A stretch of DNA of 64,000 nt, from contig JAODLY010000009.1 in the NCBI GenBank assembly GCA_025464445.1, positions 31,873 through 95,872 of the forward strand, written 5' to 3'. Positions 17,329 to 25,156 of the stretch are shown here, piece after piece. Both the position numbers and the translations under genes were made by a program. This DNA comes from Rhodoglobus sp. GTDB lineage: Bacteria > Actinomycetota > Actinomycetes > Actinomycetales > Microbacteriaceae. The stretch's first letter is position 1. Each line of letters begins with the position of its first letter. Under the pieces are notes generated by a model. It did no database searches and was not told where the DNA came from. It was given only the letters and a program-made list of their open reading frames with translations.

Positions 17329-17360
17329 ACGGGCCCGGCACCGGAGGGTGCCGGGCCCGT
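17329..17360 (-). terminator. Perfect 14-bp GC hairpin between binding protein and permease genes
   Basis: ACGGGCCCGGCACC (17329-17342) and GGTGCCGGGCCCGT (17347-17360) form a perfect 14-bp stem with a GGAG loop, starting 6 nt after the lipoprotein stop. No T-run follows on the minus strand, so it is more likely a processing or mRNA-stabilising barrier, or a weak terminator, that keeps binding protein above permease. The structure is seen; the role is inferred. Confidence 0.65.
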
Positions 17361-17366
17361 GGGGTA

Positions 17367-18677
17367 CTACTGGGCGTCGAATGCTTTCTGCACGAGTTCA
17401 AGCGCAGCCTGTGGAGTGAGCTGGGCCTGGATCACGCCGTAGATGCTGTCGTACATGGCGCTCGCGACCGCCGTCGAGACGATGAGGTCCGGCTGCGTCT
17501 CCGGGCTCGTCACACCGGGGGCTGTCGCCGTGTCCAGTGCGGCCTTGAGAGCACCCTGCTTCGTGGCGTCGACCTGCGGCGCGTAGGTCGTAACCGGCGG
17601 CTGCCCGTTGTCCACGAGCAGCTGCTGGGCCTCGTCGCTGTAGTAGAAGGCGATGAACTTCTTCACCGCCGCGAGCTTCGCGGCGTTGTCGCCGACCTTC
17701 GCCGCCACCGCGAACGGTGCGGACGCAACGTTCATGACGATCTTCTGGTCGCCGACCCCGTCGGAGAACTGCGGGCCCGCCCAGAAGCCGGCGTCGATAC
17801 CCGCGTCCTGGATCGCACTGGAAGCCCACACTCCGGCGTCGAGCATCGCTGCATTGCCGCCGGTGAACTGGTCAACAGCTTGCTGGTAGGTCTGCGTAGA
17901 CACGTTCGAAGCAAAAGCTCCGGCATCGCGCAGTTCCGCGATGTGCTGGTAGAGGCGCAGGAAGTCTGCGTTGTTGTACTTCTCGGTGCCGGCGAGAATG
18001 CCCTGGATCTTGTCCTGGTAGCCAAAGCGGTCGAGGTCGACGAGGAAGCTCCACACACTGAACGACGACTGGTTGGCCCCGTTCGAGATTGTCGTGATGC
18101 CCTTGGCGCTGAGCGTCTTCGCGACGTTGATGAGGTCGTCGAAGGTGACGGGAACGTCAAGGCCGTTGTCGGCGAGGACCTTCTTGTTGTACCAGAGGCC
18201 GGTCAGCAGGCCCTGGTACGGGACGCCGAAAATTACCTTGTCGGTCGAGAAGTTCGACACGGTGCTCGCCGGGAACTTATCGGTGAGACCCAGTTCGTCG
18301 AGAACCGGGGCGAGGTCGAGCAGCTTGCCGGCCTTCTGCATGTCGACGGCTGTCGACTTGTAGACCCAGAAGATGTCCGGCAGCGTGTCGCTCTGTGCCG
18401 CGATCGACAGCTTCTGCAGGTGCTCGGCGACGGCTTCGCCACTCACCGTGACCGTGATATCGGGGTTTGCCTTCTCGAATGCCTGGACGATCGCCCAGGT
18501 CGCCGGGTCGGCGGTCTTGACGTCGGGGTTCTGCATCGAGAGCGTGATCTCGGTGGGACCGCTCGCCGTGCCGGAACCGGCAGTCGCGCATCCCGCGAGA
18601 GCGACGATTGTCGAGGCTGTCACCAATCCGACCGCGATTCGGCGGGCGAGACTGGATTTAGAGCTGGAGTGCTGCAC
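17367..18677 (-). CDS. Sugar ABC transporter substrate-binding lipoprotein (fructan locus)
   Basis: About 436 residues. An ATG at 18683 directly abuts AAAGGAG, too close for good initiation; the GTG at 18677 has a 6-nt spacing and is preferred. A basic N-terminus leads to a lipoprotein signal (TASTIVALAGCATAG). The mature part is a cluster-B sugar-binding protein (VSGEAVAEHLQKLSIAAQSD; LLTGLWYNKKVLADNGLDVP). Tandem AAACGTTT sites lie 37-58 bp upstream, so the LacI regulator next door very likely represses it. Ligand inferred to be fructo-oligosaccharide from the GH172, GH32 and kinase genes. Confidence 0.9.
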   Translation of the reverse strand: MQHSSSKSSLARRIAVGLVTASTIVALAGCATAGSGTASGPTEITLSMQNPDVKTADPATWAIVQAFEKANPDITVTVSGEAVAEHLQKLSIAAQSDTLPDIFWVYKSTAVDMQKAGKLLDLAPVLDELGLTDKFPASTVSNFSTDKVIFGVPYQGLLTGLWYNKKVLADNGLDVPVTFDDLINVAKTLSAKGITTISNGANQSSFSVWSFLVDLDRFGYQDKIQGILAGTEKYNNADFLRLYQHIAELRDAGAFASNVSTQTYQQAVDQFTGGNAAMLDAGVWASSAIQDAGIDAGFWAGPQFSDGVGDQKIVMNVASAPFAVAAKVGDNAAKLAAVKKFIAFYYSDEAQQLLVDNGQPPVTTYAPQVDATKQGALKAALDTATAPGVTSPETQPDLIVSTAVASAMYDSIYGVIQAQLTPQAALELVQKAFDAQ

Positions 18678-18713
18678 TGTCATCTCCTTTGATGAGAAAT
18701 TGGGGCTGTGTCG

Positions 18714-18735
18714 AAACGTTTGTATAAAAACGTTT
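18714..18735. promoter_or_regulatory. Tandem LacI-type operators AAACGTTT
   Basis: Two copies of the palindrome AAACGTTT, at 18714-18721 and 18728-18735, with centres 14 bp apart, lie between the divergent-facing ends of the binding-protein start and the LacI stop. A third copy is at 19928-19935. The A/T-flanked central CG is typical of LacI-family operators. Confidence 0.7.
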
Positions 18736-18776
18736 GTCTGACGGTAAGCCGTAGGCGGGACCATGTCAAGTCGCCG

Positions 18777-19787
18777 CTATTCGCGCGCTTCGCGAGGCCG
18801 GAATCCCTCTGTCGAGTCCCGCAGTTCGAGTTGCTGCTGCAGGCGGACGATGCGCGGCCTGGAGTCGGGAGAGGCCAGGCGCTCGACAAGCAGGCGGACA
18901 GCGGCGACACCCATGTCGAATGCCGGCTGCCGCACTGTCGTGAGTCGGGGCTCGAAGAGGTCAGAGTGGTTGAAGCCATCGAACGTCGCGAAAGCGATGT
19001 CGGCGGGGATGCCCCGGCCGGAGGCCCTGAGCTCCTCCAGGGCGAGTGCTGCCAGAGGGGTGCTCGCTGCCACCACCGCCGTCGCGCTGCCCCGCAGCCC
19101 GCGCAGCGCCGCCCGGATTGCGCTTTCGTCTGTGCCCGTCAATACCAGCTGGTCGGAAGGCGCGAGACCGGCGGACGCTATGGCATCGGTAAAGCCCTCG
19201 AGGCGCTCACGGAGCGTTGGCACCCGCACGTCCCCGGCGACAAGCACGAAATTGCGGTGTCCCGCCGCCAGAAGGTGCGATATCAGGCGCCGCATCGAGT
19301 CGCGGTTATCGGCGCCCACCTGGTCGAACGGCAGGTCGGAGAACACGCGGTCCAGGAGCACGATCGGCGTCTTCTCCTCCCGCAACGACACCATCAGTGC
19401 CGGATCGGACTCGGCAGCACAGGCGAGGATGAGTCCGTCGACGCGGCGATCCAGCAGGGTGTGCACCGCACGTCGCTCCCGGTCGGGGTTCTCCGCGGAG
19501 TTCGCCAGCACCAGGGTCAGGCCACGCTCGACGGCGGCGTCCTCCACCCCGTGGACCATGTCGGCGAACGCTGGTTCGCCGGCGTCAGACACGACGAGGC
19601 CGATGCTCTCCGTTCGCGATCGTCGCATGGCTCTGGCCAGCGCGTCCTGGCGGTAGCCGGTCTTCTCGATCGCGTCCACCACCCGGCTGCGCGTTTCGGG
19701 TTCGACATTGCGGGTGCCGTTGAGCACATGGGACACGGTCGAGATGGACACCTGGGCCAGTCGAGCAACTTCTACCATCGTGGCCAT
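18777..19787 (-). CDS. LacI-family transcriptional regulator
   Basis: 336 residues from the ATG at 19787, 8 nt after GGAGG; a GTG at 19796 overlaps that site and is unlikely. Residues 1-50 are the LacI helix-turn-helix and hinge (MVEVARLAQVSISTVSHVLNG), followed by a periplasmic-binding-like effector domain (GLVVSDAGEPAFADMVHGVE; DFDG-type segment FATFDGFNHSDLF). It sits between the importer operon and the divergent glycosidase operon and has AAACGTTT palindromes on both sides, so it should repress both until a fructose derivative or fructoside is present. Confidence 0.93.
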   Translation of the reverse strand: MATMVEVARLAQVSISTVSHVLNGTRNVEPETRSRVVDAIEKTGYRQDALARAMRRSRTESIGLVVSDAGEPAFADMVHGVEDAAVERGLTLVLANSAENPDRERRAVHTLLDRRVDGLILACAAESDPALMVSLREEKTPIVLLDRVFSDLPFDQVGADNRDSMRRLISHLLAAGHRNFVLVAGDVRVPTLRERLEGFTDAIASAGLAPSDQLVLTGTDESAIRAALRGLRGSATAVVAASTPLAALALEELRASGRGIPADIAFATFDGFNHSDLFEPRLTTVRQPAFDMGVAAVRLLVERLASPDSRPRIVRLQQQLELRDSTEGFRPREARE

Positions 19788-19826
19788 GCTGAACACCTCC
19801 GCACATATCGGCCATTTGGACTAGGG

Positions 19827-19838
19827 CTTTGCGCAAAG
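19827..19838. promoter_or_regulatory. 12-bp perfect palindrome CTTTGCGCAAAG
   Basis: CTTTGCGCAAAG lies 40 bp upstream of the LacI start. It is a different core (GCGC) from AAACGTTT and may be the autoregulatory operator of the LacI gene or the site of a global regulator. Confidence 0.45.
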
Positions 19839-19927
19839 ATAGCGCATCCAGCAGATGTCAGCTCTCGCCTGCCGCAGCGGCGCTATTTGCGTCCACCGGG
19901 CCTTCCCGAATAACATCGCTCGTGCGC

Positions 19928-19935
19928 AAACGTTT
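19928..19935. promoter_or_regulatory. LacI-type operator upstream of GH172 operon
   Basis: AAACGTTT within the larger inverted context GCGCAAACGTTTCGATGCGC, 56 bp upstream of the GH172 start. Same core as the two sites at 18714-18735, which supports joint control of importer and glycosidases by the LacI regulator. Confidence 0.6.
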
Positions 19936-19990
19936 CGATGCGCTCAGGACCCTCGCCCAGCTCCAGCCGGGCCGGGGCTAGGTAAGGACA

Positions 19991-21355
19991 ATGGTGACCG
20001 AATCAAATCCCGCCGGCATGCTCGGCGATCTCACACGCGCTCGGACCGCCCGCACAGCCCGGGCTTCCAGCTTCGACCAGACGGGGCGCAACCGCGACAA
20101 CTGGCTCATCATGCCGGGTGAGCAACGGGTTCTCGCCGATATCCAGGGCCCCGGCTCGATCACCCATATCTGGATGACCCAGTCGTGCCGCATCAACCCG
20201 GGACCGGGCCAGATCGACCCCGCGGTGGTCGGGGTGCCGATGCTGGAGATCCACAACGCCCTTGGCGTGAGTTGGGAGGTTGTCGACCCCGACTACTACC
20301 GCAAGGTGCTGCTCAAGATCTATTGGGACGACCAGGAGACCCCGAGCGTGATCGCACCGCTGGGCGACTTCTTCGGCCTCATGAACTCGCTCTCGGGGTC
20401 GTACGATTCGCTCCCACTTTCGGTCTCGGCGAAAGAATCCGAGCTGCACACGTTCGGCGGCAGCGCCGCGTTCAACAGCTACTTCCGCATGCCGTTCGGA
20501 ACTCGTGCGCGCGTAGTGGTCGAGAACCAGAACGACATCCCCTACCTGCAGTACTTCTACATCGACTACGAACTCTCCCCGGAGCCGTTGCCGGATGACA
20601 CCGTCTATTTCCACGCGCACTGGAAGCGGGCACTGCCCAATGTGGGGTGGGCGCCCGACCTGCAGGCGAACAGCATCGAGACCACCATCCCGAACCTGAC
20701 GGGCGATGACAATTACGTGGCGCTCGAGACCGAGGGCAGAGGCCACTATGTCGGCTGCACGCTCGCCGTGCGACACTTCCAGGGTTCCTGGTGGGGTGAG
20801 GGCGACGACATGATCTTCATCGACGATGACACCTGGCCACCGAGCCTTCACGGCACGGGCATGGAGGACTACTTCGGGCATGCCTGGGGCATGCAGCACA
20901 ACGCCTACCAGTTCAACGGCACGATGGTCCATGAGGAAGACGTCCCCGGCTTCCACCACAGCTACCGCTTCCACATGGCAGACCCGATCCGTTTTGAGAA
21001 GCGCATCAAGGTGACCTTCGAGCACGGCCACGGCAACCATCTCTCGGACGACTGGTCGTCGACCGCCTACTGGTACCAGACCCTGCCGTCCCCCGTCCTC
21101 ACCGTTCCGGGTGTCGAGGAACGGCTTCCGCTGCGACCTGTCGACCGGGTAATCCAGGCTCCGCTGCCCGACCTCACCGACGAGCAGCGTGCGGCGCGCG
21201 CGGCCGCGGCGGCGAGGATGGTCGGTTTCGTGGCTGCCCGCGATGCCCTTCGCGCGGACCGCCGCGTGGAGGTCGACACCTGGGAGGCCGCCAACGCTGC
21301 CCAGGCCCGCGACATCCGCTCCCGTTTCGATGCCAAAACCACAAGGGAGGCGTGA
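19991..21355 (+). CDS. Glycoside hydrolase family 172 (DUF2961) protein
   Basis: 454 residues with the DUF2961/GH172 core. The known family members include bacterial difructose dianhydride I synthase/hydrolase and alpha-D-arabinofuranosidases, which cleave alpha-fructofuranosides or alpha-arabinofuranosides with retention. Glu270 (SWWGEGDDM) and Glu292 (GTGMEDYFG) fall where the two catalytic glutamates of the characterised enzyme lie. No signal peptide is seen, so it should act in the cytoplasm on imported oligosaccharide. It begins the operon GH172-GH32-PfkB, and its stop overlaps the upstream GTG of the next frame. The substrate within the family is inferred. Confidence 0.88.
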   Translation: MVTESNPAGMLGDLTRARTARTARASSFDQTGRNRDNWLIMPGEQRVLADIQGPGSITHIWMTQSCRINPGPGQIDPAVVGVPMLEIHNALGVSWEVVDPDYYRKVLLKIYWDDQETPSVIAPLGDFFGLMNSLSGSYDSLPLSVSAKESELHTFGGSAAFNSYFRMPFGTRARVVVENQNDIPYLQYFYIDYELSPEPLPDDTVYFHAHWKRALPNVGWAPDLQANSIETTIPNLTGDDNYVALETEGRGHYVGCTLAVRHFQGSWWGEGDDMIFIDDDTWPPSLHGTGMEDYFGHAWGMQHNAYQFNGTMVHEEDVPGFHHSYRFHMADPIRFEKRIKVTFEHGHGNHLSDDWSSTAYWYQTLPSPVLTVPGVEERLPLRPVDRVIQAPLPDLTDEQRAARAAAAARMVGFVAARDALRADRRVEVDTWEAANAAQARDIRSRFDAKTTREA

Positions 21356-21357
21356 CA

Positions 21358-22593
21358 ATGCGCCCCGAGTTCCATTTCACCGCCGAGAGCGGCTGGATCA
21401 ACGACCCACACGGCATCACCTGGCGTGAGGGTCGGTACCACCTCTTCTACCAGTACGTCCCGGGCAGCCAGGTGTGGGCCCCGAACTGTCACTGGGGGCA
21501 CGCCACCTCAACCGACATGTTCGCCTTCGAGCAACTGCCGGTCGCGCTGGCCCCCGGCGACGGTGACGATGGCATCTGGACCGGCTCGCTCGTGACCGAC
21601 GAGGCCGGTGCGAGCACGATCTTCTACACCTCCGTCGTTCAGCCGGGAATCGGCATCGGTCGGGTGCGCACCGCGACGCCTGTCGACGACGGCTGGGTCG
21701 AGTGGCGCAAAGGCCCGGTTGTCGCCGGCGCCCCGGCTGGCCTCGACATCGTCGCCTATCGCGATCCCTTCGTCTTCCGCGACGGGGAAGCCTGGCGGAT
21801 GTTCCTGGGTGCCGGTCTCGCCGACGGCACCGCGACGGCGCTCTCCTATTCCTCCGACGACCTCGCGGAGTGGGAGTACGAGGGCATCGCCGCGCAACGC
21901 TCGACGCTCGAGACTGAACCCGTGTGGACCGGTGCCCTGTGGGAGTGCCCCCAGTTGTTCGAGCTCGACGGGCGCCACGTCATCGTCAGCTCGGTGTGGG
22001 ACGACGACGTGCTGCACTACGTCGCCTACGGCATCGGCAGCTACCGTGACGGCAAGTTCAGCGCCGAGACCTGGGGGCGGCTGAGCTACGGGAACAGCTA
22101 CTACGCGCCGTCATTCTTCCGTGACGCCGAGGGACGCCCGAGCCTGACTTTCTGGCTGCGCCATGTCGAGGACGCCGAGGCCGGCTGGGCGAGCGCGCAC
22201 AGCGTGCCGCACACCCTCACCCTCGAGGGGGACACCCTCGTCGCGACCCCCCACGACGGGCTGCTCTCCTACCGGGGCACCCCTTCGAACACGGGCGAGG
22301 TCGAAGGGCTTGCCGCCGATGCCGTCTGGTCCCGCGGGTCGCGGCTCGAGATCCGATCCGGGGATGCCGCGGTCGCCACCCTCACGCTGGGCGAGGCCAC
22401 CCTTACCCTCGCCGTCGGGACCGAGTCCTGGGAGATGCCCCACGACGGCTCCACCGTGCGGGTCATCCTGGATGGGCCGGCTTTGGAAGTCTCGACCCGT
22501 GCGGGAGTCATGGCGGCGCCGATCGCTCCCGCGGGTCGGTCGCTCGCCCTGTCGGGTGACGGCGAACTGCTGGTCTACAGCCTCACGAGGTGA
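21358..22593 (+). CDS. Glycoside hydrolase family 32 (fructan/sucrose hydrolase)
   Basis: 411 residues from the ATG at 21358, 7 nt after AAGGGAGG; the GTG at 21352 is only 1 nt from that site. The three GH32 acidic motifs are intact: nucleophile Asp16 in WINDPHG, Asp136 in YRDPFVF, and acid/base Glu196 in WECPQLF. A five-bladed propeller is followed by a C-terminal beta-sandwich. It releases beta-fructose from sucrose, inulin- or levan-type oligosaccharides. There is no signal peptide, so it is intracellular, matching an importer-fed pathway. Confidence 0.93.
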   Translation: MRPEFHFTAESGWINDPHGITWREGRYHLFYQYVPGSQVWAPNCHWGHATSTDMFAFEQLPVALAPGDGDDGIWTGSLVTDEAGASTIFYTSVVQPGIGIGRVRTATPVDDGWVEWRKGPVVAGAPAGLDIVAYRDPFVFRDGEAWRMFLGAGLADGTATALSYSSDDLAEWEYEGIAAQRSTLETEPVWTGALWECPQLFELDGRHVIVSSVWDDDVLHYVAYGIGSYRDGKFSAETWGRLSYGNSYYAPSFFRDAEGRPSLTFWLRHVEDAEAGWASAHSVPHTLTLEGDTLVATPHDGLLSYRGTPSNTGEVEGLAADAVWSRGSRLEIRSGDAAVATLTLGEATLTLAVGTESWEMPHDGSTVRVILDGPALEVSTRAGVMAAPIAPAGRSLALSGDGELLVYSLTR

Positions 22594-23513
22594 CCGGGCA
22601 CGTGCTTGTCGTCGGCGAAGCGCTCGTCGACGTCGTGCGCCGCGGTGGGGTATCCGAGGCCCACCCCGGTGGAAGCCCGTTGAACGTGGCCGTCGGCGTG
22701 CAGCGGCTCGGCCTCGATGCGACCCTGCACTCGCGGTTCGGCCGGGATCGTCACGGGTTGGCGGTTGCCGCGCACCTGGCCGCGAGCGGCGTGGCCGTGA
22801 CGCCCGGCACGATCACGCGAGAAGCGACCTCGGTCGCGGTCGCCACCATCGGATCGGACGGTGCAGCGCAATACGACTTCGCCATCAGCTGGGACCCTGC
22901 GCCCCTGGATGTCGCGGCATTCCCTTCGCGCGCCCTGCATGTTGGCTCGATCGGATCGTGGCTCGAGCCGGGTGCCTCCCTTGTCGAGGATCTCGTGCGA
23001 GCGACCCGGCCCCACGCGACGATCACGTTCGACCCGAACGTGCGCCCTGCGCTCATGCCCACGCACGCTGAAGCGGTCTCTCGGGTGGAGCGCTTCGTCC
23101 GGCTCGCCGACGTGGTCAAGGCGAGCGACGAGGACCTCGAATGGCTGTATCCGGGAACGGATCCGGCTGTCGTGCTCGATCGGTGGCTCGGTTTCGGCCC
23201 GGCGCTGGTGATCGCGACCGGGGGTGCAGCGGGTGCGGACTCCGTGACCAGGAACGGACATCTCCACACCCCGGCCCCGAAGATCACGGTCGCGGACACC
23301 ATCGGCGCCGGCGACTCATTCATGGCCGGACTCATTGCGGGCCTCGACGACGAGGGGCTGCTCGGCAAGCAGCGACGCGACGAGCTGCGTGACATCCCTG
23401 CCTCATCGCAGAGGTACGTCGTCGAGTTGGCCGCCCGCTGCGCCGCCGTCACAACCACCCGCATCGGCGCCAACCCGCCCACGCGGTCGGACATCCTGGC
23501 CTTCTGGAGGTAG
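22590..23513 (+). CDS. PfkB-family carbohydrate kinase, probable fructokinase
   Basis: 307 residues, GTG start overlapping the GH32 stop by 4 nt. It has the ribokinase-family N-terminal glycine motif (HPGGSPLNVAVGVQRLG) and the C-terminal signature DTIGAGDSFMAGL with the catalytic Asp. With GH172 and GH32 in front it most likely phosphorylates fructose. It closes the operon; the following 253 bp before the CoA-transferase gene hold no recognisable gene. Confidence 0.92.
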   Translation: MTGHVLVVGEALVDVVRRGGVSEAHPGGSPLNVAVGVQRLGLDATLHSRFGRDRHGLAVAAHLAASGVAVTPGTITREATSVAVATIGSDGAAQYDFAISWDPAPLDVAAFPSRALHVGSIGSWLEPGASLVEDLVRATRPHATITFDPNVRPALMPTHAEAVSRVERFVRLADVVKASDEDLEWLYPGTDPAVVLDRWLGFGPALVIATGGAAGADSVTRNGHLHTPAPKITVADTIGAGDSFMAGLIAGLDDEGLLGKQRRDELRDIPASSQRYVVELAARCAAVTTTRIGANPPTRSDILAFWR

Positions 23514-23766
23514 CGCTGGCGTGCCGACAGAAGGCGGTCCCATCGAACGCCTCGGCTACGTCACCACACACCAACTCGCTGTCGCTGTTGCCCGCAAATT
23601 CCGCGATATGGTGAGGAACGTGGGCGTCGATATCACCCACATCGAGAAATCCCAGATGAACCACGTCTACCCCGTGGACCGGAGTCCCGAAGGGAAAGGC
23701 CCGGCAGCAGATCGCCGCAGAGATTGGCGGCGACCACTGATTTCGGTCCGAACGAAGGAGTTCGCG

Positions 23767-24468
23767 GTGTCTAAGCTCTGGAACGATCCACATGAGGCGC
23801 TTGTCGGGCTTCTCGCCGACGGGATGACACTCGCCGTGGGCGGTTTCGGCCTCAGTGGGATCCCCGCAGACCTGATCGACGCAGTGCGCGACAGCAACGT
23901 CAAGGACCTCACCGTCGTTTCGAACAACATGGGTGTCGATGGCAAGGGCCTCGGGGTTCTGCTCGAAAACGGGCAGGTACGTAAGGTGATCTCCTCGTAC
24001 GTGGGCGAGAACAAGGGGTTCGCCGCTGCCTACCTCGCGGGCACTCTCCAGGTCGAGTTCACCCCCCAGGGCACACTGGCAGAGCGCCTGCGCGCCGGCG
24101 GCGCGGGCATCCCCGGTTTCTACACCAAGACGGGCGTCGGCACCCCGGTCGCGGAAGGCAAGCCCACGATGGTGTTCGACGGGGTGGAGTACCTGCTCGA
24201 GCGGGGCATCGTCGTCGATGTGGCACTCGTTCACGCCTACCGCGGCGACCTGGAAGGCAACCTCCTCTACCGGCACACGGCGCGCAACTTCAATCCGCTC
24301 GTCGCGACTGCCGGCCGCATCACGGTCGCCGAGGTCGAGCAGCTGGTGGACGGCTACCTCGACCCCGACAATGTTGTGACACCAGGCATTTTCGTGCAGC
24401 GGATCGTCACCACGACGCGCGCGAAAGACATAGAGCAGCGGACCACGCGTCCACGGACGGGGAACTAG
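23767..24468 (+). CDS. 3-oxoacid CoA-transferase, subunit A (SCOT type)
   Basis: 233 residues from the GTG at 23767, which follows AAGGAG. The alpha-subunit signatures [16 protein letters not shown] and the glycine-rich [19 protein letters not shown] are intact. With the next gene it moves CoA from succinyl-CoA or another donor to acetoacetate or a 3-oxo acid. The reading frame stays open for more than 400 bp upstream, but the RBS and family length favour this start. Its position next to a thiolase and near a BKACE gene, whose product includes acetoacetate, makes acetoacetate the likely substrate. A second pair lies at 62377-63842. Confidence 0.92.
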   Translation: MSKLWNDPHEALVGLLADGMTLAVGGFGLSGIPADLIDAVRDSNVKDLTVVSNNMGVDGKGLGVLLENGQVRKVISSYVGENKGFAAAYLAGTLQVEFTPQGTLAERLRAGGAGIPGFYTKTGVGTPVAEGKPTMVFDGVEYLLERGIVVDVALVHAYRGDLEGNLLYRHTARNFNPLVATAGRITVAEVEQLVDGYLDPDNVVTPGIFVQRIVTTTRAKDIEQRTTRPRTGN

Positions 24469-24470
24469 TT

Positions 24471-25100
24471 ATGCCTTGGACCAGGGAAGAGATGGCGGCC
24501 ATTGCCGCGCGAGGCCTGAAGGATGGCGCTTATGTGAACCTCGGTATCGGCATCCCTACGCTCGTGGCCAACTACATCCCAGACGGTACGAGGGTGACTC
24601 TCCAGAGCGAGAATGGCATGCTCGGCATCGGACCGTTCCCATTCGAAGGGGAAGAGGACGCCGACCTCATCAACGCCGGCAAGCAGACAGTCACGGCCAT
24701 TCCCGGTGCCAGCTATTTTGATTCGGCCACGTCGTTCGGGATGATCCGGGGCGGGCACATCGATGCGGCCGTGCTGGGTGCCCTGCAGGTGTCCGCTCGC
24801 GGTGACCTCGCCAACTGGATGGTGCCGGGAGCCATGGTCAAGGGAATGGGTGGAGCCATGGACCTGGTCGCCGGCGCTTCGTTGGTGATCGTGATCACCG
24901 ACCACGTGGCGAAAGACGGCAGCCCCAAGATCGTCGAGGAATGCACCCTGCCTCTGACCGGCAGGCGCTGCGTCGACGAGATCATCACCGACCTTGCGGT
25001 GTTCGACGTGACAGACGCCGGGCTGGCCCTGCGTGAGCTCGCGCCAGCGGTGACCGTCGAAGAACTTCGCCAGAAGACAGGTGCCCGCTTCACCTATTGA
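24471..25100 (+). CDS. 3-oxoacid CoA-transferase, subunit B (SCOT type)
   Basis: 209 residues, ATG 2 nt after the A-subunit stop. The catalytic glutamate motif is [10 protein letters not shown] near residue 43, and the family stretches [20 protein letters not shown] and [10 protein letters not shown] are present. It forms the active heterodimer with the preceding subunit. The gene ends 56 bp from the convergent thiolase gene; that gap contains only a short palindrome and no T-run hairpin. Confidence 0.92.
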   Translation: MPWTREEMAAIAARGLKDGAYVNLGIGIPTLVANYIPDGTRVTLQSENGMLGIGPFPFEGEEDADLINAGKQTVTAIPGASYFDSATSFGMIRGGHIDAAVLGALQVSARGDLANWMVPGAMVKGMGGAMDLVAGASLVIVITDHVAKDGSPKIVEECTLPLTGRRCVDEIITDLAVFDVTDAGLALRELAPAVTVEELRQKTGARFTY

Positions 25101-25156
25101 TGATGTCGAATACGTATGTGGACGTTGGTGCCGACATCTCCACGAGACCGTCTCGG

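Noticed and set aside
23335..23766. An N-terminally extended CoA transferase starting at 23335
   Set aside because: It would overlap the kinase C-terminus in another frame and exceed the family length; the GTG at 23767 has a proper AAGGAG site.
25143..25155. Palindrome CGAGACCGTCTCG as a terminator between convergent genes
   Set aside because: It has a one-base centre and no loop or T-run, so it cannot form a terminator hairpin.
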